NCBI GenBank assembly: GCA_036417435.1
Contig: CM070913.1
Location: 2,036,680 to 2,100,679, forward strand
Source of the DNA: Inia geoffrensis
Lineage: Eukaryota; Chordata; Mammalia; Artiodactyla; Iniidae
Direction: 5' to 3'
Length of the DNA stretch: 64,000 nucleotides
Shown here: positions 10,425 through 24,315 of the stretch, one piece after another
Layout: each line of letters begins with the position of its first letter
Position numbering within the stretch: position 1 is the first letter of the stretch
Made by a program: the position numbers and the translations under genes
The notes under the pieces: model-generated
Databases searched by the model: none
What the model was told of the DNA's origin: nothing
What the model saw: the letters and a program-made list of their open reading frames with translations, nothing else

Positions 10425-12161
10425 TACGCTAAATCCCCTTATAAAAATAAATTTGAAAAAGAAAACACAAGGACTGTGAAATAGAGAGAAATTCTTAAAT
10501 AAGTCCTTCAGGGCTTGTGTGGAATCTTGGATTTACCACCTCTACATCCACAGCCGTGGGAGAGATAATGCTGGACACTTGGGGCTGAGGCTATTGGTGA
10601 GGGAATGCAGACCCTTTGAGGTAATGGTGCATGGTTCCCATTCCACGGGTCCCAAATCTCCACGTTTAAGGGATTTATCCTTCACCTAAAATATGCATGG
10701 AAAAGCAAGAATATGGTCCACGAAGTGATCAGGCAAAGTTTCTAAAACTCATCGCCATTTTCGAACCCTGGGGCTCGAGTTCGCCGTTCCAGAGGCCATA
10801 TTAACATTCGCCCCACTTGGAGAGTCAGTGCCTTTGACCTCTTGTTTCGCACACTTTGCAATTTCGGTAGAAGATGATCAGGAATAAGGAGAACCAATGA
10901 GCGGCTAACTCGATGTGTTTGGACGGGCACATTGAACTCTGATTTCCCTACAGGAAGAAGAGTTCACCAAAGGCTCAGCGTGCCATGCCGGAACGAGATT
11001 AGGGCCTGAAGCAATTCTTCGGGTTTGCGGTCAGCTCACAAGAAAGCGAGTTGAGAAAAGGAGATTTCTGGCACCGTAACTCACAATCCTGCAGAGTTCC
11101 AACATGACCCCTATCATCCAAAAATTTATTGAAGGAAGGCTGTGAGGAGGACTTGAACGCGACGCAGAATTGCAGAAAACAGATATCGGGGGGTAGATAA
11201 GAATTGCTCTGAAAGCGTAGGAAAAGAGGCAGCAGTTCGACAGTGATGCACTTGGCCAAAAAGGGCGTATGCGTTTTTTCCTGAATATGTTCAGGGAAAA
11301 ACGCATACGCCCTTTTTGGCCAACCAAGCAAGCCTGCAATGGAAATCCGCACTAGAAGCAACTCTCACTTCCCACCGATCAAAAGGGCCCTCCGAAAAAT
11401 GTGTAAAATCCAGAGAGGCAGGACAGGCCATGGAGAACCGGCAGCCTTGTTATGCTGATGGGCGGGATGGAAATTGCCAACAGCCACTCTGGAGAAGTGG
11501 ATGGTGTTTCCTGGAACAAAGAGAAAACCAAGCTAGAGAGCCTAGGGCACTTCCACTTATGGTGCCATAGATTCGGAAAATTTAAATGAAAAAGACACAG
11601 CCACACCAAAGTTTGGGGCTGCGCTCTTTACGGGAACCTTGACTATGGTACAACTTCAATAGCCCAGAAAGAGAAAAATGGATATAAAAGTTGTGGTACA
11701 TCCCTACAATGGAATATCACTCAACAATGAAATCAATGGCAACAGACCAGTAGCAGCATAATGAGTGGATTTAGTTACGATGATTCTAAGTGAAATAAGT
11801 CACACAGACAAAGAAACATCATAAGGTATCACGAATACCGGGAACGTAAACACGGCTACGCGTGAACTGCATTACAAAACACAACAGAGTCTCACATTTA
11901 CAAAAGAAACTGATGCTTCCTTAAGGGGAAAGGAGAGTGGGGAGGCTGCATAAAACCAAAGGTTGATATTAGGACAGATACCATTCCATAAGCCAAATAT
12001 ATATTAGACAAGACCTACTCCTCGCTCAACCACATGGACTCAGCACCCCGTGTTCAAAACCGAGGAATATACCTGACTATGAAGAAAATTAAAACCCATA
12101 CATTTATAGGTCTCCATAAGAAAATCATTTGTGTACAGCAGCATACACACAGCAGTGTACA
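10425..12161 (+). repeat. Satellite unit 7 (class 1 left half, class 2 right half)
   Basis: Length 1,737. The left half is nearly that of unit 3, including caacatgaccc. From the palindrome (11252-11323, two mismatches, ttcagggaaa) onward it matches unit 9: ctagaagca, gatgcttcctt and accaaaggttg. The unit is a mosaic with its switch between about 11,145 and 11,289. Confidence 0.97.
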
Positions 12162-13897
12162 TAAGCTAAATCCCCTTATAAAAATAAATTTGAAAAAGAA
12201 AACACAAGGACTGTGAAATAGAGAGAAATTCTTAAATAAGTCCTTCAGGGCTTGTGTGGAATCTTGGATTTACCACCGCTACATCCACAGCTGTGGGAGA
12301 GATAAGGCTGGACACTTGGGGCTGATGCTATTGGTGAGGTAATGCAGACCCTTTGAGGTAATGGCTCATGGTTCCCATTCCCCGGGTCCCAAATCTCCAC
12401 GTTTAAGGGATTTATCATTCAGCTAAAATATGCATGGAAAACCCAGAATATGGTCCACGAAGTGATCAGGCAAAGTTTCTGAAACTCATCGCCATTTTCG
12501 AACCCTGGGACTCGAGTTCGCCGCTCCAGAGGCGATATTAACATTCTCCCCACTTGGAGAGTCAGTGCCTTTGACCTCTTGTTTCGCACACTTTGCAATT
12601 TCGGTAGAAGATGATCAGGAATAAGGAGAACCAATGAGCGGCTAACTCGATGTGTTTGGACGGGCACATTGAACTCTGATTTCCCTACAGGAAGAAGAGT
12701 TCACCAAAGGCTCAGCGTGCCATGCCGGAACGAGATTAGGGCCGGAAGCAATTCTTCGGGTTTGCGGTCAGCTCACAAGAAAGCGAGTTGAGAAAAGGAG
12801 ATTTCTGGCACCATAACTCCCAATCCTGCAGAGTTCCAGATGACCCCTATCATCCAAAAATTTATTGAAGGAAGGCTGTGAGAAGGACTTGAACACGACG
12901 CAGAATTGCAGAAAACAGATATCGGGGGGTAGATAAGAATTGCTCTGAAAGCGTAGGAAAAGAGTCAGCAGTTCGACAGTGATGCACTTGGCCAAAAAGG
13001 GCGTATGCGTTTTTTCCTGAATATGTTCAGGGAAAAACGCATACGCCCTTTTTGGCCAACCAAGCAAGCCTGCAATGGAAATCTGCACTACAAGCAACTC
13101 TCACTTCCCACCGATCAAAAGGGCCCTCCGAAAAATGTGTAAAATCCAGAGAGGCAGGACAGGCCATGGAGAACCGGCAGCCTTGTTATGCTGATGGGCG
13201 GGATGGAAATTGCCAACAGCCACTCTGGAGAAGTGGATGGTGTTTCCTGGAACAAAGAGAAAACCAAGCTAGAGAGCCTAAGGCACTTCCACTTATGGTG
13301 CCATAGATTCGGAAAATTTAAATGAAAAAGACACAGCCACACCAAAGTTTGGGGCTGCGCTCTTTACGGGAACCTTGACTATGGTACAACTTCAATAGCC
13401 CAGAAAGAGAAAAATGGATATAAAAGTTGTGGTACATCCCTACAATGGAATATCACTCAACAATGAAATCAATGGCAACAGACCAGTAGCAGCATATTGA
13501 GTGGATTTAGTTACGATGATTCTAAGTGAAATAAGTCACACAGACAAAGAAACATCATAAGGTATCACGAATACCGGGAACGTAAACACGGCTACGCGTG
13601 AACTGCATTACAAAACACAACAGAGTCTCACATTTACAAAAGAAACTGATGCTTGCTTAAGGGGAAAGGAGAGTGGGGAGGCTGCATAAAACCAGAGGTT
13701 GATATTAGGACAGATACCATTCCATAAGCCAAATATATATTAGACAAGACCTACTCCTCGCTCAACCACATGGACTCAGCACCCCGTGTTCAAAACCGAG
13801 GAATATACCTGACTATGAAGAAAATTAAAACCCATACATTTATAGGTCTCCATAAGAAAATCATTTGTGTACAGCAGCATACACACAGCAGTGTACA
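12162..13897 (+). repeat. Satellite unit 8 (class 2)
   Basis: Length 1,736. Palindrome 12988-13059, two mismatches. Variants shared with unit 10 are gggccggaag, agagtcagcag, gaacacgacg, aatctgcac, cctaaggcac and gcatattgag. Confidence 0.97.
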
Positions 13898-15632
13898 TAA
13901 GCTAAATCCCCTTATAAAAATAAATTTGAAAAAGAAAACACAAGGACTGTGAAATAGAGAGAAATTCTTAAATAAGTCCTTCAGGGCTTGTGTGGAATCT
14001 TGGATTTACAACCGCTACATCCACAGCTGTGGGAGAGATAAGGCTGGACACTTGGGGCTGATGCTATTGGTGAGGTAATGCAGACCCTTTGAGGTAATGG
14101 CTCATGGTTCCCATTCCCCGGGTCCCAAATCTCCACGTTTAAGGGATTTATCATTCAGCTAAAATATGCATGGAAAACCCAGAATATGGTCCACGAAGTG
14201 ATCAGGCAAAGTTTCTGAAACTCATCGCCATTTTCGAACCCTGGGACTCGAGTTCGCCGCTCCAGAGGCGATATTAACATTCTCCCCACTTGGAGAGTCA
14301 GTGCCTTTGACCTCTTGTTTCGCACACTTTGCAATTTCGGTAGAAGATGATCAGGAATAAGGAGAACCAATGAGCGGCTAACTCGATGTGTTTGGACGGG
14401 CACATTGAACTCTGATTTCCCTACAGGAAGAAGAGTTCACCAAAGGCTCAGCGTGCCATGCCGGAACGAGATTAGGGCCGAAGCAATTCTTCGGGTTTGC
14501 GGTCAGCTCACAAGAAAGCGAGTTGAGAAAAGGAGATTTCTGGCACCATAACTCCCAATCCTGCAGACTTCCAGATGACCCCTATCATCCAAAAATTTAT
14601 TGAAGGAAGGCTGTGAGAAGGACTTGAACGCGACGCAGAATTGCAGAAAACAGATATCGGGGGGTAGATAAGAATTGCTCTGAAAGCGTAGGAAAAGAGG
14701 CAGCAGTTCGACAGTGATGCACTTGGCCAAAAAGGGCGTATGCGTTTTTTCCTGAATATGTTCAGGGAAAAACGCATACGCCCTTTTTGGCCAACCAAGC
14801 AAGCCTGCAATGGAAATCCGCACTAGAAGCAACTCTCACTTCCCACCGATCAAAAGGGCCCTCCGAAAAATGTGTAAAATCCAGAGAGGCAGGACAGGCC
14901 ATGGAGAACCGGCAGCCTTGTTATGCTGATGGGCGGGATGGAAATTGCCAACAGCCACTCTGGAGAAGTGGATGGTGTTTCCTGGAACAAAGAGAAAACC
15001 AAGCTAGAGAGCCTAGGGCACTTCCACTTATGGTGCCATAGATTCGGAAAATTTAAATGAAAAAGACACAGCCACACCAAAGTTTGGGGCTGCGCTCTTT
15101 ACGGGAACCTTGACTATGGTACAACTTCAATAGCCCAGAAAGAGAAAAATGGATATAAAAGTTGTGGTACATCCCTACAATGGAATATCACTCAACAATG
15201 AAATCAATGGCAACAGACCAGTAGCAGCATAATGAGTGGATTTAGTTACGATGATTCTAAGTGAAATAAGTCACACAGACAAAGAAACATCATAAGGTAT
15301 CACGAATACCGGGAACGTAAACACGGCTACGCGTGAACTGCATTACAAAACACAACAGAGTCTCACATTTACAAAAGAAACTGATGCTTCCTTAAGGGGA
15401 AAGGAGAGTGGGGAGGCTGCATAAAACCAAAGGTTGATATTAGGACAGATACCATTCCATAAGCCAAATATATATTAGACAAGACCTACTCCTCGCTCAA
15501 CCACATGGACTCAGCACCCCGTGTTCAAAACCGAGGAATATACCTGACTATGAAGAAAATTAAAACCCATACATTTATAGGTCTCCATAAGAAAATCATT
15601 TGTGTACAGCAGCATACACACAGCAGTGTACA
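13898..15632 (+). repeat. Satellite unit 9 (class 2)
   Basis: Length 1,735. Palindrome 14723-14794, two mismatches. The left half has tacaaccgct (shared with unit 11), a one-base deletion giving gggccgaagc, and gcagacttcc. The right half matches unit 7. Confidence 0.97.
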
Positions 15633-17368
15633 TAAGCTAAATCCCCTTATAAAAATAAATTTGAAAAAGAAAACACAAGGACTGTGAAATAGAGAGAAAT
15701 TCTTAAATAAGTCCTTCAGGGCTTGTGTGGAATCTTGGATTTACCACCGCTACATCCACAGCTGTGGGAGAGATAAGGCTGGACACTTGGGGCTGATGCT
15801 ATTGGTGAGGTAATGCAGACCCTTTGAGGTAATGGCTCATGGTTCCCATTCCCCGGGTCCCAAATCTCCACGTTTAAGGGATTTATCATTCAGCTAAAAT
15901 ATGCATGGAAAACCCAGAATATGGTCCACGAAGTGATCAGGCAAAGTTTCTGAAACTCATCGCCATTTTCGAACCCTGGGACTCGAGTTCGCCGCTCCAG
16001 AGGCGATATTAACATTCTCCCCACTTGGAGAGTCAGTGCCTTTGACCTCTTGTTTCGCACACTTTGCAATTTCGGTAGAAGATGATCAGGAATAAGGAGA
16101 ACCAATGAGCGGCTAACTCGATGTGTTTGGACGGGCACATTGAACTCTGATTTCCCTACAGGAAGAAGAGTTCACCAAAGGCTCAGCGTGCCATGCCGGA
16201 ACGAGATTAGGGCCGGAAGCAATTCTTCGGGTTTGCGGTCAGCTCACAAGAAAGCGAGTTGAGAAAAGGAGATTTCTGGCACCATAACTCCCAATCCTGC
16301 AGAGTTCCAGATGACCCCTATCATCCAAAAATTTATTGAAGGAAGGCTGTGAGAAGGACTTGAACACGACGCAGAATTGCAGAAAACAGATATCGGGGGG
16401 TAGATAAGAATTGCTCTGAAAGCGTAGGAAAAGAGTCAGCAGTTCGACAGTGATGCACTTGGCCAAAAAGGGCGTATGCGTTTTTTCCTGAATATGTTCA
16501 GGGAAAAACGCATACGCCCTTTTTGGCCAACCAAGCAAGCCTGCAATGGAAATCTGCACTACAAGCAACTCTCACTTCCCACCGATCAAAAGGGCCCTCC
16601 GAAAAATGTGTAAAATCCAGAGAGGCAGGACAGGCCATGGAGAACCGGCAGCCTTGTTATGCTGATGGGCGGGATGGAAATTGCCAACAGCCACTCTGGA
16701 GAAGTGGATGGTGTTTCCTGGAACAAAGAGAAAACCAAGCTAGAGAGCCTAAGGCACTTCCACTTATGGTGCCATAGATTCGGAAAATTTAAATGAAAAA
16801 GACACAGCCACACCAAAGTTTGGGGCTGCGCTCTTTACGGGAACCTTGACTATGGTACAACTTCAATAGCCCAGAAAGAGAAAAATGGATATAAAAGTTG
16901 TGGTACATCCCTACAATGGAATATCACTCAACAATGAAATCAATGGCAACAGACCAGTAGCAGCATATTGAGTGGATTTAGTTACGATGATTCTAAGTGA
17001 AATAAGTCACACAGACAAAGAAACATCATAAGGTATCACGAATACCGGGAACGTAAACACGGCTACGCGTGAACTGCATTACAAAACACAACAGAGTCTC
17101 ACATTTACAAAAGAAACTGATGCTTGCTTAAGGGGAAAGGAGAGTGGGGAGGCTGCATAAAACCAGAGGTTGATATTAGGACAGATACCATTCCATAAGC
17201 CAAATATATATTAGACAAGACCTACTCCTCGCTCAACCACATGGACTCAGCACCCCGTGTTCAAAACCGAGGAATATACCTGACTATGAAGAAAATTAAA
17301 ACCCATACATTTATAGGTCTCCATAAGAAAATCATTTGTGTACAGCAGCATACACACAGCAGTGTACA
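15633..17368 (+). repeat. Satellite unit 10 (class 2)
   Basis: Length 1,736. Palindrome 16459-16530, two mismatches. I found no difference from unit 8 by eye. The two are one turn of a two-unit repeat. Confidence 0.97.
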
Positions 17369-19104
17369 TAAGCTAAATCCCCTTATAAAAATAAATTTGA
17401 AAAAGAAAACACAAGGACTGTGAAATAGAGAGAAATTCTTAAATAAGTCCTTCAGGGCTTGTGTGGAATCTTGGATTTACAACCGCTACATCCACAGCTG
17501 TGGGAGAGATAAGGCTGGACACTTGGGGCTGATGCTATTGGTGAGGTAATGCAGACCCTTTGAGGTAATGGCTCATGGTTCCCATTCCCCGGGTCCCAAA
17601 TCTCCACGTTTAAGGGATTTATCATTCAGCTAAAATATGCATGGAAAACCCAGAATATGGTCCACGAAGTGATCAGGCAAAGTTTCTGAAACTCATCGCC
17701 ATTTTCGAACCCTGGGACTCGAGTTCGCCGCTCCAGAGGCGATATTAACATTCTCCCCACTTGGAGAGTCAGTGCCTTTGACCTCTTGTTTCGCACACTT
17801 TGCAATTTCGGTAGAAGATGATCAGGAATATGGAGAACCAATGAGCGGCTAACTCGATGTGTTTGGACGGGCACATTGAACTCTGATTTCCCTACAGGAA
17901 GAAGAGTTCACCAAAGGCTCAGCGTGCCATGCCGGAACGAGATTAGGGCCTGAAGCAATTCTTCGGGTTCGCGGTCAGCTCACAAGAAAGCGAGTTGAGA
18001 AAAGGAGATTTCTGCATCATAACTCACAATCCTGCAGAGTTCCAAATAACCCCTATCATCCAAAAATTTATTGAAGGAAGGCTGTGAGGAGGACTTGAAC
18101 GCGACGCAGAATTGCAGAAAACAGATATCGTGGGGTAGATATGAATTGCTCTGAAAGCGTAGGAAAAGAGGCAGCAGTTCGACAGTGATGCACTTGGCCA
18201 AAAAGGGCGTATGCGTTTTTTCCTGAATATGTTCAGGGAAAAACGCATACGCCCTTTTTGGCCAACCAAGCAAGCCTGCAATGGTAATCCGCACTACAAG
18301 CAACTCTCACTTCCCACCGATCAAAAGGGCCCTCCGAAAAAAAGTGTAAAATCCAGAGAGGCAGGACAGGCCATGGAGAACCGGCAGCCTTGTTATGCTG
18401 ATGGGCGGGATGTAAATTGCCAACAGCCACTCTGGAGAAGTGGATGGTGTTTCCTGGAACAAAGAGAAAACCAAGCTAGAGAGCCTAGGGCACTTCCACT
18501 TATGGTGCCATAGATTCGGAAAATTTAAATGAAAAAGACACAGCCACACCAAAATTTGGGGCTGCGCTCTTGACGGGAAGCTTGACTATGGTACAACTTC
18601 AATAGCCCAGAAAGAGAAAAATGGATATAAAAGGTGTGGTACATCCCTACAATGGAATATCACTCAACAATGAAATCAATGGCAACAGACCAGTAGCAGC
18701 ATAATGAGTGGATTTAGTTACGATGATTCTAAGTGAAATAAGTCACACAGAAAAAGAAACATCATAAGGTATCACGAATACCGGGAACGTAAACACGGCT
18801 ACGCGTGAACTGCATTACAAAACACAACAGAGTCTCACATTTACAAAAGAAACTGATGCTTGCTTAAGGGGAAAGGAGAGTGCGGAGGCTGCATAAAACC
18901 AGAGGTTGATATTAGGACAGATACCATTCCATAAGCCAAATATATATTAGACAAGACCTCCTCCTCGCTCAACCACATGGACTCAGCACCCCGTGTTCAA
19001 AACTGAGGAATATACCTGACTATGAAGAAAATTAAAACCCATACATTTATAGGTCTCCATAAGAAAATCATTTGTGTACAGCAGCATACACACAGCAGTT
19101 TACA
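17369..19104 (+). repeat. Satellite unit 11 (class 2)
   Basis: Length 1,736. The left part matches unit 9 until about 17,900 and then diverges. Later variants are gggttcgcgg, tctgcatcataa (deletion), gtagatatga, aatggtaatcc, gggaagcttg, aaaggtgtgg and aaaactgagg. Palindrome 18194-18265, two mismatches. Confidence 0.97.
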
Positions 19105-20841
19105 TAAGCTAAATCCCCTTATAAAAATAAATTTGAAAAAGAAAACACAAGGACTGTGAAATAGAGAGAAATTCTTAAATAAGTCCTTCAGGGCTTGTGT
19201 GGAATCTTGGATTTACCACCGCTACATCCACAGCTGTGGGAGAGATAAGGCTGGACACTTGGGGCTGATGCTATTGGTGAGGGAATGCAGACCCTTTGAG
19301 GTAATGGTGCATGGTTCCCATTCCACGGGTCCCAAATCTCCACGTTTAAGGGATTTATCCTTCAGCTAAAATATGCATGGAAAACCCAGAATATGGTCCA
19401 CGAAGTGATCAGGCAAAGTTTCTGAAACTCATCGCCATTTTCGAACCCTGGGACTCGAGTTCACCGCTCCAGAGGCGATATTAACATTCTCCCCACTTGG
19501 AGAGTCAGTGCCTTTGACCTCTTGTTTCGCACACTTTGCAATTTCGGTAGAAGATGATCAGGAATAAGGAGAACCAATGAGCGTCTAACTCGATGTGTTT
19601 GGACGGGCACATTGAACTCTGATTTCCCTACAGGAAGAAGAGTTCACCAAAGGCTCAGCGTGCCATGCCGGAACGAGATTAGGGCCTGAAGCAATTCTTC
19701 GGGTTTGCGGTCAGCTCACAAGAAAGCGAGTTGAGAAAAGGAGATTTCTGGCACCATAAGTCACAATCCTGCAGAGTTCCAGATGACCCCTATCATCCAA
19801 AAATTTATTGAAGGAAGGCTGTGAGGAGGACTTGAACGCGACGCAGAATTGCAGAAAACAGATATCGGGGGGTAGATAAGAATTGCTCTGAAAGCGTAGG
19901 AAAAGAGGCAGCAGTTCGACAGTGATGCACTTGGCCAAAAAGGGCGTATGCGTTTTTTCCTGAATATGTTCAGGAAAAAACGCATACGCACTTTTTGGCC
20001 AACCAAGCAAGCCTTCAATGGAAATCCGCACTACAAGCAACTCTCACTTCCCACCGATCAAAAGGGCCCTCCGAAAAAAAGTGTAAAATCCAGAGAGGCA
20101 GGACAGGCCATGGAGAACCGGCAGCCTTGTTATGCTGATGGGCGGGATGTAAATTGCCAAAAGCCACTCTGGAGAAGTGGATGGTGTTTCCTGGAACAAA
20201 GAGAAAACCAAGCTAGAGAGCCTAGGGCACTTCCACTTATGGTGCCATAGATTCGGAAAATTTAAATGAAAAAGACACAGCCACACCAAAGTTTGGGGCT
20301 GCGCTCTTGACGGGAACCTTGACTATGGTACAACTTCAATAGCCCAGAAAGAGAAAAATGGATATAAATGTTGTGGTACATCCCTACAATGGAATATCAC
20401 TCAACAATGAAATCAATGGCAACAGACCAGTAGCAGCATAATGAGTGGATTTAGTTACGATGATTCTAAGTGAAATAAGTCACACAGAAAAAGAAACATC
20501 ATAAGGTATCACGAATACCGGGAACGTAAACACGGCTACGCGTGAACTGCATTACAAAACACAACAGAGTCTCACATTTACAAAAGAAACTGATGCTTGC
20601 TTAAGGGGAAAGGAGAGTGTGGAGGCTGCATAAAACCAGAGGTTGATATTAGGACAGATACCATTCCATAAGCCAAATATATATTAGACAAGACCTACTC
20701 CTCGCTCAACCACATGGACTCAGCACCCCGTGTTCAAAACCGAGGAATATACCTGAATATGAAGAAAATTAAAACCCATACATTTATAGGTCTCCATAAG
20801 AAAATCATTTGTGTACAGCAGCATACACACAGCAGTGTACA
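19105..20841 (+). repeat. Satellite unit 12 (class 2)
   Basis: Length 1,737. Palindrome 19931-20002 with acgcactttt in the right arm. Shares gttcaccgctcc, cataagtcaca and gccaaaagcc with unit 13. Private variants are gagcgtctaac, gccttcaatg, ataaatgttg and acctgaatatg. Confidence 0.97.
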
Positions 20842-22578
20842 TAAGCTAAATCCCCTTATAAAAATAAATTTGAAAAAGAAAACACAAGGATTGTGAAATA
20901 GAGAGAAATTCTTAAATAAGTCCTTCAGGGCTTGTGTGGAATCTTGGATTTACCACCGCTACATCCACAGCTGTGGGAGAGATAAGGCTGGACACTTGGG
21001 GCTGATGCTATTGGTGAGGGAATGCAGACCCTTTGAGGTAATGGTGCATGGTTCCCATTCCACGGGTCCCAAATCTCCACGTTTAAGGGATTTATCCTTC
21101 AGCTAAAATATGCATGGAAAACCCAGAATATGGTCCACGAAGTGATCAGGCAAAGTTTCTGAAACTCATCGCCATTTTCGAACCCTGGGACTCGAGTTCA
21201 CCGCTCCAGAGGCGATATTAACATTCTCCCCACTTGGAGAGTCAGTGCCTTTGACCTCTTGTTTCGCACACTTTGCAATTTCGGTAGAAGATGATCAGGA
21301 ATAAGGAGAACCAATGAGCGGCTAACTCGATGTGTTTGGACGGGCACATTGAGCTCTGATTTCCCTACAGGAAGAAGAGTTCACCAAAGGCTCAGCGTGC
21401 CATGCCGGAACGAGATTAGGGCCTGAAGCAATTCTTCGGGTTTGCGGTCAGCTCACAAGAAAGCGAGTTGAGAAAAGGAGATTTCTGGCACCATAAGTCA
21501 CAATCCTGCAGAGTTCCAGATGACCCCTATCATCCAAAAATTTATTGAAGGAAGGCTGTGAGGAGGACTTGAACGCGACGCAGAATTGCAGAAAACAGAT
21601 ATCGGGGGGTAGATAAGAATTGCTCTGAAAGCGTAGGAAAAGAGGCAGCAGTTCGACAGTGATGCACTTGGCCAAAAAGGGCGTATGCGTTTTTTCCTGA
21701 ATATGTTCAGGAAAAAACGCATACGCACTTTTTGGCCAACCAAGCAAGCCTGCAATGGAAATCCGCACTACAAGCAACTCTCACTTCCGACCGACCAAAA
21801 GGGCCCTCCGAAAAAAAGTGTAAAATCCAGAGAGGCAGGACAGGCCATGGAGAACCGGCAGCCTTGTTATGCTGATGGGCGGGATGTAAATTGCCAAAAG
21901 CCACTCTGGAGAAGTGGATGGTGTTTCCTGGAACAAAGAGAAAACTAAGCTAGAGAGCCTAGGGCACTTCCACTTATGGTGCCATAGATTCGGAAAATTT
22001 AAATGAAAAAGACACAGCCACACCAAAGTTTGGGGCTGCGCTCTTGACGGGAACCTTGACTATGGTACAACTTCAATAGCCCAGAAAGAGAAAAATGGAT
22101 ATAAAAGTTGTGGTACATCCCTACAATGGAATATCACTCAACAATGAAATCAATGGCAACAGACCAGTAGCAGCATAATGAGTGGATTTAGTTACGATGA
22201 TTCTAAGTGAAATAAGTCACACAGAAAAAGAAACATCATAAGGTATCACGAATACCGGGAACGTAAACACGGCTACGCGTGAACTGCATTACAAAACACA
22301 ACTGAGTCTCACATTTACAAAAGAAACTGATGCTTGCTTAAGGGGAAAGGAGAGTGGGGAGGCTGCATAAAACCAGAGGTTGATATTAGGACAGATACCA
22401 TTCCATAAGCCAAATATATATTAGACAAGACCTACTCCTCGCTCAACCACATGGACTCAGCACCCCGTGTTCAAAACCGAGGAATATACCTGACTATGAA
22501 GAAAATTAAAACCCATACATTTATAGGTCTCCATAAGAAAATCATTTGTGTACAGCAGCATACACACAGCAGTGTACA
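20842..22578 (+). repeat. Satellite unit 13 (class 2)
   Basis: Length 1,737. Palindrome 21668-21739 with acgcactttt. Near-duplicate of unit 12. Private variants are attgagctctg, cttccgaccgacc, gaaaactaagc (a stop in the L1 relic frame) and caactgagtc. Confidence 0.97.
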
Positions 22579-24315
22579 TAAGCTAAATCCCCTTATAAAA
22601 ATAAATTTGAAAAAGAAAACACAAGGACTGTGAAATAGAGAGAAATTCTTAAATAAGTCCTTCAGGGCTTGTGTGGAATGTTGGATTTACCACCGCTACA
22701 TCCACAGCTGTGGGAGAGATAAGGCTGGACACTTGGGGCTGATGCTATTGGTGAGGAAATGCAGACCCTTTGAGGTAATGGCGCATGGTTCAATTCCACG
22801 GGTCCCAAATCTCCACGTTTAAGGGATTTATCCTTCAGCTAAAATATGCATGAAAAAACCCAGAATATGGTCCACGAAGTGATCAGGCAAAGTTTCTAAA
22901 ACTCATCGCCATTTTCGAACCCTGGGGCTCGAGTTCGCCGTTCCAGAGGCGATATTAACATTCTCCCCACTTGGAGAGTCAGTGCCTTTGACCTCTTGTT
23001 TCGCACACTTTGCAATTTCGGTAGAAGATGATCAGGAATAAGGAGAACCAATGAGCGGCTAACTCGATGTGTTTGGACGGGCACATTGAACTCTGATTTA
23101 CCTACAGGAAGAAGAGTTCACCAAAGGCTCAGCGTGCCATGCCGGAACGAGATTAGGGCCTGAAGCAATTCTTCGGGTTTGCGGTCAGCTCACAAGAAAG
23201 CGAGTTAAGAAAAGGAGATTTCTGGCACCATAACTCACAATCCTGCAGAGTTCCAAATGACCCCTATCATCCAAAAATTTATTGAAGGAAGGCTGTGAGG
23301 AGGACTTGAACGTGACGCAGAATTGCAGAAAACAGATATCGTGGGGTAGATAAGAATTGCTCTGAAAGCGTAGGAAAAGAGGCAGCAGTTCGACAGTGAT
23401 GCACTTGGCCAAAAAGGGCGTATGCGTTTTTTCCTGAATATGTTCAGGAAAAAACGCATACGCCCTTTTTGGCCAACCAAGCAAGCCTGCAATTGAAATC
23501 CGCACTACAAGCAACTCTCACTTCCCACCGATCAAAAGGGCCTTCCGAAAAAAAGTGTAAAATCCAGAGAGGCAGGACAGGCCATGGAGAACCAGCAGCC
23601 TTGTTATGCTGATGGGCGGGATGTAAATTGCCAAAAGCCACTCTGGAGAAGTGGATGGTGTTTCCTGGAACAAAGAGAAAACCAAGCTAGAGAGCCTAGG
23701 GCACTTCCTCTTATGGTGCCATAGATTCGGAAAATTTAAATGAAAAAGACACAGCCACACCAAAGTTTGGGGCTGCGCTCTTGACGGGAACCTTGACTAT
23801 GGTACAACTTCAATAGCCCAGAAAGAGAAAAATGGATATAAAAGTTGTGGTACATCCCTACAATGGAATATCACTCAACAATGAAATCAATGGCAACAGA
23901 CCAGTAACAGCATAATGAGTGGATTTAGTTATGATGATTCTAAGTGAAATAAGTCACACAGAAAAAGAAACATCATAAGGTATCACGAATACCGGGAACG
24001 TAAACACGGCTACGCGTGAACTGCATTACAAAACACAACAGAGTCTCACATTTACAAAAGAAACTGATGCTTGCTTAAGGGGAAAGGAGAGTGGGGAGGC
24101 TGCATAAAACCAGAGGTTGATATTAGGACAGATACCATTCCATAAGCCAAATATATATCAGACAAGACCTACTCCTCGCTCAACCACATGGACTCAGCAC
24201 CCCGTGTTCAAAACCGAGGAATATACCTGACTATGAAGAAAATTAAAACCCATACATTTATAGGTCTCCAAAAGAAAATCATTTGTGTACAGCAGCATAC
24301 ACACAGCAGTGTACA
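22579..24315 (+). repeat. Satellite unit 14 (class 2)
   Basis: Length 1,737. Palindrome 23405-23476, central mismatch only. A short deletion at ggttcaattcc (near 22,790) is offset by extra A in gcatgaaaaaaccc. Private variants are gatttacctac, gcgagttaag, gcaattgaaatc, ccagtaacagc and tatatcagac. The left half has ggggctcgag, as in class 1. Confidence 0.97.

Larger units (their letters stand above)
11289..17948 (+). repeat. Two-unit (3,471-bp) higher-order repeat, two copies
   Basis: Copy 1 is about 11,289-14,478 and copy 2 about 14,760-17,948. Unit 7 right half equals unit 9 right half, unit 8 equals unit 10, and unit 9 left half equals unit 11 left half. Example marker: actagaagca at 11,351 and 14,822. 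Confidence 0.92.
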
